Positions 6,663 through 12,309 of a stretch of 12,309 nucleotides of DNA are shown piece by piece (positions within the stretch are counted from its first letter, which is position 1; every line of letters begins with the position of its first letter). This DNA is from an uncultured Collinsella sp. (lineage in GTDB: Bacteria; Actinomycetota; Coriobacteriia; Coriobacteriales; Coriobacteriaceae): positions 1 to 12,309 of the forward strand of contig CAUGNQ010000059.1 in the NCBI GenBank assembly GCA_959600835.1, given 5' to 3'. A program made the position numbers and the translations under genes. The notes beneath the pieces were generated by a model. That model was not told where the DNA came from. It did no database searches and was given only the letters and a program-made list of their open reading frames with translations.

Positions 6663-7073
6663 ATGGACGGATTGAATACGGTGTTGGAGTATCTGACGTC
6701 GGTGCCGGCATGGTATTTGGCGACGAGCGTTGACGGACAGCCTCATGTGCGTCCGTTTTCGTTTGCGCAGATCCAGGACGGCAAGCTGTGGTTTGTAACA
6801 GCGCGCACCAAAGATGTGTGGCAAGAGCTGCTGCAAAACCAGCGCTTTGAGGCCACGAGTTGGTGGCCGGGCCATGGCTGGCTCATCTTGCGCGGGCGTG
6901 CCGGCTTGGATGACCGGGCTTTAGGCGAAATGCGCGAAGCTGGGTGGAAGCATCTAGAGCGCCTGGGCGAGCACTATGAGGGGCCTAACGACCCCACGCT
7001 CGTCTTCTTTAGCGTCGAGGATCCCGAGGCTTTTATCTGCAATCACGACGAATGGGTGCCGGTCGAGCTCTAG
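6663..7073 (+). CDS. pyridoxamine 5'-phosphate oxidase-like split-barrel flavoprotein, copy 2
   Basis: This 136-residue cytoplasmic protein shares with its upstream neighbour PAWYLAT, VRPFSFA, DGKLWF, KDVW, EAGWKH (AGFKH in copy 1) and LVFFSV (LAFFSV in copy 1). It lacks about 10 residues at the N-terminus, a few residues after WYLAT and two near the middle. Family knowledge points to FMN binding and to reduction or oxidation of a small molecule, but the substrate is unknown. AGGAGG at 6653-6658, 4 nt before the ATG, supports the start. The gap to copy 1 is 51 nt without an obvious terminator, so the pair is probably one transcript. The strong hairpin at 7109-7166 closes it. Local duplication followed by divergence is the simplest origin. 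Confidence 0.85.
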   Translation: MDGLNTVLEYLTSVPAWYLATSVDGQPHVRPFSFAQIQDGKLWFVTARTKDVWQELLQNQRFEATSWWPGHGWLILRGRAGLDDRALGEMREAGWKHLERLGEHYEGPNDPTLVFFSVEDPEAFICNHDEWVPVEL

Positions 7074-7108
7074 CCAGCTGGCTCATCCTAACAACTTGGT
7101 TTTCGCAT

Positions 7109-7166
7109 GGGCGGGCCCCGTATTGCCCGGCGCCGTTAGGAGCGCCGGTCAATACGGGGCCCGCTC
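7109..7166 (+). terminator. strong hairpin ending the flavin block
   Basis: GCGGGCCCCGTATTG (7111-7125) pairs perfectly with CAATACGGGGCCCGC (7150-7164). After a C-T mismatch, CCGGCGC pairs with GCGCCGG around an 8-nt loop. A further G-U and G-C pair extend the base. The following ATTTGTCAATTCCTT is only moderately T-rich. The position 35 nt after a stop codon and before a regulated operon fits an intrinsic terminator. Confidence 0.75.
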
Positions 7167-7207
7167 CATTTGTCAATTCCTTCAAGCGAATGTGTCGGGA
7201 ATGTTTC

Positions 7208-7225
7208 AATGCATGAATATGCAAG
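7208..7225. promoter_or_regulatory. ArgR-type ARG box 1
   Basis: AATGCATGAATATGCAAG fits the known ArgR/AhrC operator pattern WNTGNATWWWWATNCANW at all positions except one W in the centre and the last base. It is a good palindrome (TGCAT...ATGCA) and lies 105 nt upstream of argC. Arginine-bound ArgR binding here would repress the argCJBD operon. No argR gene is in the window. Confidence 0.75.
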
Positions 7226-7228
7226 CCA

Positions 7229-7246
7229 TTTACGTATTAATGCATC
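7229..7246. promoter_or_regulatory. ArgR-type ARG box 2
   Basis: TTTACGTATTAATGCATC has a good right half (ATGCA after ATTA) and a weaker left half (TTTACGT instead of NNTGNAT). It is separated from box 1 by exactly 3 bp, the spacing known for paired ARG boxes bound by one ArgR hexamer. A possible extended -10, TGCTAAAGT, follows at 7253-7261, so repression by blocking RNA polymerase is plausible. Confidence 0.6.
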
Positions 7247-7252
7247 TTTTGG

Positions 7253-7261
7253 TGCTAAAGT
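7253..7261 (+). promoter_or_regulatory. possible argC promoter -10
   Basis: TGC followed by TAAAGT is an extended -10-like element 3' of the ARG boxes. A -35 at normal spacing would be CGTATT (7233-7238), which is poor and lies inside ARG box 2. An alternative pair is TTGGTG (7249-7254) with TTCATA (7272-7277). Neither is convincing alone. Confidence 0.3.
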
Positions 7262-7330
7262 TTCAACCCACTTCATAACGACCGCTGCGAAATGCGCATC
7301 GGTGCATAAATCGCAGACAAGGAGTCTGAT

Positions 7331-8401
7331 ATGTCTTTGAAGGTTGGAATCGTCGGCGCGGCTGGATATGCCGGAGCCGAGCTCATTCGCCTCGTCCTCG
7401 GTCATCCCGAGTTTGAACTTGCTGCCATTACGTCCAACGCCGATGCCGGCCAGCCGTTGTCTGCGGTGCACCCGAGCTTCACCGGCGTAAGCGATCTTGT
7501 CTTTACGACGCATGATGCCCCTGAGCTCAAGAACTGCGACGCGGTCTTTTTGGCCGTGCCGCACACGGCTGCCATGGCACAGGTGCCCGCGCTGCTTGCA
7601 TCGGGCGTCTCCTGCTTTGATCTTTCGGCCGACTACCGTCTGAACGACGCGTCCGTTTTTGAGGCTTGGTATGCCGCCGAGCATACGAGCCCCGAGCTGC
7701 TCAAGACCCGTGCCTTCGGTCTGCCCGAGCTGTTCTGCCAGGACTTGGAGACCGCCGCATCCGACCATGCCGACGGCAAATCCGTGCTGGTCGCCTGCGC
7801 CGGTTGCTATCCCACCGCAACGAGCCTTGCCGCCGCGCCCGCCGTGCGCGCGGGCTGGGTGGCCGAGAACGGCCCCGTGATTGTCGATGCCATTAGCGGC
7901 GTGACGGGCGCCGGTAAGTCCTGCAACGCCCGCACCCATTTTTGCAGCGCCGACGAGAACTTGGAGGCCTACGGCGTGGGCAAGCATCGCCACACGCCCG
8001 AGATTGAGCAAATCCTTGGCCTGACCGATCGCGTCGTCTTTACCCCGCACCTGGCACCGCTCAAGCGCGGTCTGCTCTCCACGGTGACGCTGCCGCTCAC
8101 GCCGCAGGCTCTCGATACCTTGACCCTTGAGGACGTTGTCGACCATTACAAGCAGTTCTACGCCGGTCGCACCTTTGTGCGCGTGCTCGATGCCGGCCAG
8201 CAGCCCAAGACGGCTTCGGTCGTCGGCACCAACGCTGCCCAGATTGGCCTCGCGCTCAACAAGCGCGCGGGCGTGCTGGTGGCGACGGGTGCTATCGACA
8301 ATTTGTGCAAGGGCGCTGCGGGCCAAGCAGTCCAGTGCGCCAATATCGTCTTTGGCTTTGACGAGCGACGAGGCTTGCCCACAGTGGCGTGCCCGGTGTA
8401 G
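7331..8401 (+). CDS. argC: N-acetyl-gamma-glutamyl-phosphate reductase
   Basis: This 356-residue enzyme reduces N-acetylglutamyl phosphate to the semialdehyde with NADPH, the third step of ornithine synthesis in the cytoplasm. The N-terminal nucleotide-binding loop is GAAGYAGAEL at 9-18. The catalytic cysteine is Cys159 in AGCYPTA. SGVTGAGK at 189-196 and KHRHTPE at 218-224 are family motifs of the active site, and DNLCKGAAGQAVQ near the C-terminus is the standard ending. The length is typical of the one-domain bacterial form. AAGGAG at 7319-7324, 6 nt before the ATG, fixes the start. It is the first gene of argC-J-B-D and lies behind two ArgR boxes. A 134-nt gap separates it from argJ. Confidence 0.97.
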   Translation: MSLKVGIVGAAGYAGAELIRLVLGHPEFELAAITSNADAGQPLSAVHPSFTGVSDLVFTTHDAPELKNCDAVFLAVPHTAAMAQVPALLASGVSCFDLSADYRLNDASVFEAWYAAEHTSPELLKTRAFGLPELFCQDLETAASDHADGKSVLVACAGCYPTATSLAAAPAVRAGWVAENGPVIVDAISGVTGAGKSCNARTHFCSADENLEAYGVGKHRHTPEIEQILGLTDRVVFTPHLAPLKRGLLSTVTLPLTPQALDTLTLEDVVDHYKQFYAGRTFVRVLDAGQQPKTASVVGTNAAQIGLALNKRAGVLVATGAIDNLCKGAAGQAVQCANIVFGFDERRGLPTVACPV

Positions 8402-8535
8402 CACATTCGATTGTTAACGATTTGGTAGTCGGGCATCGAGTGGGGCGCCACTCTTAAGCTGGTCTCATGATCACGACTGGCATGGCGCACCAACCGATGT
8501 CCGTTTTTTGTTTGACATAAGGAGTCATAAAGACG
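8402..8535 (+). other. argC-argJ intergenic region with weak hairpins
   Basis: This gap contains a 6-bp hairpin, GAGTGG-GGCG-CCACTC (8438-8453). It also has a weaker 9-bp stem with one mismatch and G-U pairs, GACTGGCAT (8475-8483) with ATGTCCGTT (8497-8505), leading into a run of six T (8504-8509). The second could be a leaky terminator between argC and argJ. No reading frame or ARG box is convincing. Confidence 0.35.
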
Positions 8536-9804
8536 ATGAATACCGAGCTGTTTGATTTCAAGATTCGCGCCGTCGAGGGCGGCGTTACGGCAGCTGCCGG
8601 CTTTAAGGCTGCAGGCATCCATGCTGGGTTCCGCAAGAACCCCGAGCGTCTGGATTACGCGCTCGTCGTGCCCAATAAACCCTGTCCCGGTGCCGGCGTG
8701 TTTACCACCAATCGCTTTTGCGCGGCGCCCGTGCAGGTGAGCCGTGCCAACCTGGGCGGTGCCGACAAGGGCTACGGAATCATCGCCGGCGTTTCGGTCA
8801 ACTCTGGCAATGCCAACGCCGCCACGGGTGAGACCGGCCTTGCATGCGCGCACGAAACGTGCAGCATCGCATCGCAGGTCATCGGCTGCGAGCCCCAGCA
8901 GATTCTGGTTGCCTCCACGGGTGTGATTGGCCAGATTCTGCCGATCGACACGTTTGAGACCGCCATTCCTGCTGCCTACGAGGTACTTTCCGCCCACGGT
9001 GGCGCCGATGCCGCTCGCGCCATCATGACGACCGACACGCACTCCAAGGAGTACGCCGTGTCCTACGTCAGTGAGGCTGCGGGTCATGCGGGCAATGTCT
9101 ATACGGTAGGCGGCATGTGCAAGGGCTCGGGCATGATCATGCCCAACATGGCCACCATGATCGCAGTTATCACCACCGATGCCCCCGTCGAGCCTGCGGC
9201 ACTTCATGCCCTGCTGCTCTCGACCGTCAAGCAGACCTTTAACAAGGTAACGGTCGATTCCGACACCTCGACCAACGACACCTGCATCATGCTTGCCTCC
9301 GGCGCCGCTGCCGCAGATGCCGAGCCTATCGTCGAGGGCTCCGATGCCTTTGACGAGTTGGCATTTGCCGTGCACGAGGTGTGCGAGAGCCTGGCGCGCA
9401 ATATCGCCGCCGATGGTGAGGGCGCATCCAAGCTCGTTACGGTCAACGTTACCGGCGCCGCCAACGACGAGGAGGCCGATATCGCCGCCCGTGCCGTTGC
9501 CAACTCGCCGCTCGTTAAGACCTGCATCGCCGGCCACGACTGCAACTGGGGCCGCGTTGCTATGGCGCTTGGCAAGTGCGGCGTGAAGTTTAATCAGGAA
9601 GACGTTTCCATCGACATGATGGGCATGCCTGTCTGTCGCGACGGTCTGACTGTTCCCTTTGATGAGGACGAGGCTCTACGACGTTTTGAGGCGCCCGAGA
9701 TCGTGATCTCGGCCGACCTGGGTGCAGGCAACGCGGCAACGACCGTGTGGACCTGCGACCTCACGCATGAGTACATCTCCATCAACGGCGACTACCGTTC
9801 CTAG
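8536..9804 (+). CDS. argJ: glutamate N-acetyltransferase / N-acetylglutamate synthase ArgJ
   Basis: This 422-residue enzyme moves the acetyl group from N-acetylornithine to glutamate, closing the acetyl-recycling form of arginine synthesis; some members also make N-acetylglutamate from acetyl-CoA. The precursor cuts itself into two chains just before a catalytic threonine, here Thr207 in the KGSGMIMPNMATM motif (196-208), which is intact. NSGNANA at 89-95 and ASTGVIG at 126-132 are further family motifs. AAGGAG at 8519-8524 is 11 nt from the ATG, slightly far, and no better in-frame start exists upstream. Whether it is mono- or bifunctional cannot be read from these motifs. Having ArgJ means the pathway does not need the deacetylase ArgE. 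Confidence 0.97.
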   Translation: MNTELFDFKIRAVEGGVTAAAGFKAAGIHAGFRKNPERLDYALVVPNKPCPGAGVFTTNRFCAAPVQVSRANLGGADKGYGIIAGVSVNSGNANAATGETGLACAHETCSIASQVIGCEPQQILVASTGVIGQILPIDTFETAIPAAYEVLSAHGGADAARAIMTTDTHSKEYAVSYVSEAAGHAGNVYTVGGMCKGSGMIMPNMATMIAVITTDAPVEPAALHALLLSTVKQTFNKVTVDSDTSTNDTCIMLASGAAAADAEPIVEGSDAFDELAFAVHEVCESLARNIAADGEGASKLVTVNVTGAANDEEADIAARAVANSPLVKTCIAGHDCNWGRVAMALGKCGVKFNQEDVSIDMMGMPVCRDGLTVPFDEDEALRRFEAPEIVISADLGAGNAATTVWTCDLTHEYISINGDYRS

Positions 9805-9875
9805 ATTCCAGACACGCTGCGCATCTTGCCGCGATTGCGGACAGCGGAGCACGGCGCGATAACGATACGAAAGAT

Positions 9876-9879
9876 GAGG
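9876..9879 (+). promoter_or_regulatory. argB ribosome binding site that decides the start
   Basis: GAGG lies 6 nt before the ATG at 9886. The other in-frame candidates, TTG at 9826 and ATG at 9874, have no comparable site upstream, so 9886 is preferred. Confidence 0.65.
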
Positions 9880-9885
9880 CAGATT

Positions 9886-10866
9886 ATGAAATTCGCACGC
9901 GACTGTCGTTCGAGCGAATCCAACGAAGCAACCGCGCAGCTGCTGTTCGAAGCGCTGCCGTGGATTAAAAACCTGACCGGCAAGACGGTCGTTATCAAAT
10001 ATGGCGGAGCCGCCATGGTCGATGAGCAACTGCGCCGCGACGTGATGAGCGACATCGTTTTGCTCAAGATTATCGGCATGCGCCCCGTCATCGTGCATGG
10101 CGGCGGCAAGGCCATCAACGAGGCGTTGAGCCATTACGATATTCCCGTCGAGTTTAAGAACGGCCAGCGCGTGACTACGCCGGCGACTATGGATATCGTG
10201 CGCGAGGTGCTGGGCGGCAAGGTTAACCAGGAGCTGGTTGCTGCTATCAACCACCACGGCAACCTGGCCGTGGGCGTGTCGGGCAGCGATGCCGGCACGC
10301 TCATCGCCGAGCCGCTCGACCCCGAGCTCGGTCGCGTGGGCAAAGTGACGCACGTCAACACGGACTATATCGAGCGTTTGCTCGATAGCGAGTACATCCC
10401 CGTCATCGCTACCGTCGCGGCGGGGGAGGACGGCGGTTTCTTCAACATCAATGCCGATACCGCCGCCGGTGCCGTCGCGGCAGCGCTTCACGCGCATAAG
10501 GCGATCTTTTTGACCGACGTCGATGGCCTGTACAAGGACTTTAGCGATAAGGATTCGCTTATCTCTAACCTAACGCTCGACGAGGTTAACGAGATGCTCT
10601 ACGGTGGCGAGGTCGATAAGGGCATGATTCCCAAGCTACGTGCGGCCGTCGACGCGCTTGCCGGTGGCGTGTTCCGCGCCCATATCATTAACGGTACCAC
10701 GCCGCATTCGCTGCTGCTTGAGCTGCTGACCGATGCCGGCGTCGGCACCGTGATCCATTCTACCGAGACGGCCTACGAGTTCGATACGCACCCGCACCCG
10801 CTTTCGACCTTTGCGGCGCGCCTGACCGAGAATCTCGACGAGGTCGAGAAGCTTCAAACGGTCTAG
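9886..10866 (+). CDS. argB: acetylglutamate kinase
   Basis: This 326-residue amino-acid kinase phosphorylates N-acetylglutamate with ATP, the second and usually controlled step of arginine synthesis. KTVVIKYGGAAM at 33-44 holds the catalytic lysine and glycine loop. VHGGGKAIN at 70-78 binds the substrate. FNINADTAAGAVAAAL (186-201) and FLTDVDGLYKD (208-218) form the nucleotide site. The N-terminal segment before residue 33 resembles the helix (TAQLLFEALPWIKNL) that builds the hexamer of arginine-inhibited kinases, and LLELLTDAGVGTVI (277-290) is in the region that binds arginine. Feedback inhibition is therefore likely but inferred. An earlier in-frame TTG at 9826 would add 20 residues but lacks a ribosome binding site. 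The gap to argJ is 81 nt. Confidence 0.97.
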   Translation: MKFARDCRSSESNEATAQLLFEALPWIKNLTGKTVVIKYGGAAMVDEQLRRDVMSDIVLLKIIGMRPVIVHGGGKAINEALSHYDIPVEFKNGQRVTTPATMDIVREVLGGKVNQELVAAINHHGNLAVGVSGSDAGTLIAEPLDPELGRVGKVTHVNTDYIERLLDSEYIPVIATVAAGEDGGFFNINADTAAGAVAAALHAHKAIFLTDVDGLYKDFSDKDSLISNLTLDEVNEMLYGGEVDKGMIPKLRAAVDALAGGVFRAHIINGTTPHSLLLELLTDAGVGTVIHSTETAYEFDTHPHPLSTFAARLTENLDEVEKLQTV

Positions 10867-10922
10867 CCGGCTCAAAATTGCTACGCCATTACGCCCAAAC
10901 TCCGCGCTACTTGGCGCTTAAC

Positions 10923-10928
10923 GAAAGG
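10923..10928 (+). promoter_or_regulatory. argD ribosome binding site that decides the start
   Basis: GAAAGG ends 6 nt before the ATG at 10935. The same frame is open back to a TTG at 10878, but no ribosome binding site precedes it and it would start only 11 nt after argB. The ATG is therefore chosen. Confidence 0.65.
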
Positions 10929-10934
10929 TATCTC

Positions 10935-12218
10935 ATGTCACTTGCAGCACAACAATCGCTCGAATCCTACTACGTCATGCACACCTTCGGTCGCTCTCCG
11001 GTCGAGTTTGTCGAAGGCCGCGGCATGAAGCTCACCGGCGACGATGGCCGCGAATACCTCGATTTTCTTGCCGGCATCGGCGTGTGCAGCCTGGGCCACG
11101 GCAACCCGGCAGTGCTGTCGGCGCTCGAGGCTCAGACCAAAAAACTCCTGCATGTCTCCAACTATTTTTACATCGAGCAGCGTGGCCAGGTCGCGGCGCT
11201 GCTGTCCAAACTCGCTAACGATGATACGGACGGTGCGCGCGTGCTTGCCGACGCGATTGCCGCCGGCGACGAGACCACGGCGGCGGCGCTTGGCGCTCCG
11301 GCTGCGGGCGAGCGGGTGTGGGAGACGTTCTTTGGCAATTCCGGTGCCGAGGCCAACGAGGGCTCGATGAAGCTCGCGCGTCTGTACGCCAAGTGTGCCG
11401 GCAACGGTGGCAACACCATCGTGTGCATGCGCGGCGGCTTTCACGGTCGTACGCTCGAGACCATTGCCGCGACCATGCAGGATTGGCTGCAGGACAGTTT
11501 CCGCCCGCTGCCGGGTGGCTTTGTGGCCTGCACACCCAACGATGTAGATGAACTGCGTGCAATTTTTAAGCAGTTGGGCAGTGAAATTTGCGCCGTGATG
11601 CTCGAGCCGATTCAGGGCGAGAGCGGTGTGCACCCCATGACCGAGGAGTTTATGGCTACGGCGCGCGACTTGGCGCACGAGGTGGGTGCCGTGCTTATTG
11701 CCGACGAGGTCCAGTGCGGAATCTTTCGTACGGGTAAGCCGTTTGCGTTCCAGACCTATGGCGTGGAGCCCGACATCATGAGCCTTGCCAAGGGCATTGC
11801 CGACGGTGTGCCTATGGGTGCCGTGGTGGCAAAGAAGGAAATCGCCGACGTCTTTAAGCCCGGCGATCATGGTTCGACCTTCGGTGGCAGCTGCTTGGCC
11901 ATCGCGGCGTGTGCCGCGACGCTCTCCGCGCTTGTGCACGGCGATTATGCCGAGCATGCTGCCAAGGTTGGCGCCTATATGGAGCAGGCGCTGGCTAAGC
12001 TTCCGCATGTGGTAGAGGTGCGTGGTCGCGGCCTGATGCTCGGCTGCGATTTGGATGCTGCCGCGGGTGATGCACACGACGTCGTGGCCCGTGCATTGGG
12101 GGCTGGTGCCGTGATTAACGCTACAGGCGCACATACGCTGCGCTTCCTTCCGCCGCTCGTGTGCGAAGAGGCCGACGTGGACAACCTGATCGAGATCTTG
12201 GCTGGTGTTTTGGCCTAA
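10935..12218 (+). CDS. argD: acetylornithine aminotransferase
   Basis: This 427-residue class III PLP aminotransferase makes N-acetylornithine from the semialdehyde, using glutamate as amino donor. The cofactor lysine is Lys286 in SLAKGIADG. NSGAEANE at 135-142 and GGFHGRT (167-173) hold the PLP phosphate region. Asp257 in LIADEVQCG pairs with the pyridine nitrogen, and GSTFGG (313-318) comes from the partner subunit. EPIQGE is intact at 224-229. An Ala/Asp/Thr-rich insertion of about 30 residues (95-127) lies between the LLSKL helix and the WETFFGNSG strand, where E. coli and Bacillus ArgD are short; this explains the length over 400. The reading frame is uninterrupted, so it is a true insertion in the protein. 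It is the last gene of the visible operon. Confidence 0.95.
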   Translation: MSLAAQQSLESYYVMHTFGRSPVEFVEGRGMKLTGDDGREYLDFLAGIGVCSLGHGNPAVLSALEAQTKKLLHVSNYFYIEQRGQVAALLSKLANDDTDGARVLADAIAAGDETTAAALGAPAAGERVWETFFGNSGAEANEGSMKLARLYAKCAGNGGNTIVCMRGGFHGRTLETIAATMQDWLQDSFRPLPGGFVACTPNDVDELRAIFKQLGSEICAVMLEPIQGESGVHPMTEEFMATARDLAHEVGAVLIADEVQCGIFRTGKPFAFQTYGVEPDIMSLAKGIADGVPMGAVVAKKEIADVFKPGDHGSTFGGSCLAIAACAATLSALVHGDYAEHAAKVGAYMEQALAKLPHVVEVRGRGLMLGCDLDAAAGDAHDVVARALGAGAVINATGAHTLRFLPPLVCEEADVDNLIEILAGVLA

Positions 12219-12309
12219 CACGGCGCAATAACTTAATTTGGACCGGGTTCCGGAGGTGGCGCGCGCAGACGTGGTGTAAGAGCGTCCCGAGGTCCGTCGC
12301 TGCAAGTCC
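12219..12309. other. region after argD, nothing recognised
   Basis: The 91 nt to the window end hold no convincing start codon with a ribosome binding site. The GTG candidates near 12256 and 12272 run into a TAA within a few codons. GGACC (12240-12244) and GGTCC (12291-12295) could form a weak stem. In related operons argF or argR often follows, but neither is seen here. Confidence 0.5.

Noticed and set aside
8512..8517. Consensus -35 TTGACA before argJ
   Set aside because: The matching -10 would fall at the argJ start codon (8535-8540, GATGAA), which is a poor match, so a promoter is unlikely.
12240..12309. Possible tRNA-like or new gene start at the window end
   Set aside because: No cloverleaf could be built and the GTG frames stop within a few codons.

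Overview
The window is about 60% G+C by impression, has strong AGGAGG-type ribosome binding sites and short intergenic gaps, and carries genes on the + strand only. The protein sequences look like those of an anaerobic gut actinobacterium of the class Coriobacteriia. A Collinsella-like organism is my best guess, made from protein style and gene order without a database search.

Layout: (1) 1-247, a leader with a short hairpin at the edge, a weak CIRCE-like repeat and two TATAACC boxes. (2) groES-groEL at 248-2275, the GroEL/GroES chaperonin operon. (3) 2276-2646, non-coding DNA dominated by a near-perfect 144-nt foldback at 2302-2445, then a smaller hairpin and a putative promoter. (4) 2647-2832, an FMN riboswitch, followed by a complete riboflavin ECF transporter: the substrate-binding protein RibU, a single polypeptide fusing both ECF ATPases (A1-A2 order), and the transmembrane coupling protein EcfT. 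These three reading frames overlap by 4 and 1 nt, so they form one operon. (5) 6165-7073, two tandem paralogues of the FMN-binding split-barrel (pyridoxamine 5'-phosphate oxidase-like) family, starting 30 nt after ecfT and ending at a strong hairpin (7109-7166). (6) 7208-12218, an arginine biosynthesis operon argC-argJ-argB-argD, preceded by two 18-bp ArgR-type boxes 3 bp apart. (7) 12219-12309, no recognisable gene.

How the parts work together: the middle block is a flavin-supply unit. FMN formed from imported riboflavin should bind the riboswitch and shut off synthesis of the importer. The two downstream proteins probably use FMN as cofactor and may be co-transcribed. The arginine block covers the acetylated steps from N-acetylglutamate to ornithine: ArgB phosphorylates, ArgC reduces, ArgD transaminates, and ArgJ moves the acetyl group back to glutamate, so the acetyl group is recycled. 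Arginine feedback is expected at the ArgR boxes and possibly on ArgB itself.

Most genes are ordinary core genes. The points most worth a second look are the long foldback after groEL, whose G-U pairs favour the + strand RNA, and the riboswitch placed over the whole ECF module with the ribosome binding site abutting its closing helix. The tandem ArgR boxes, the roughly 30-residue insertions in ArgD and in the second EcfA domain, and the tandem flavoprotein pair are smaller oddities. I found no CRISPR array, transposase, phage gene or clear new defence system.
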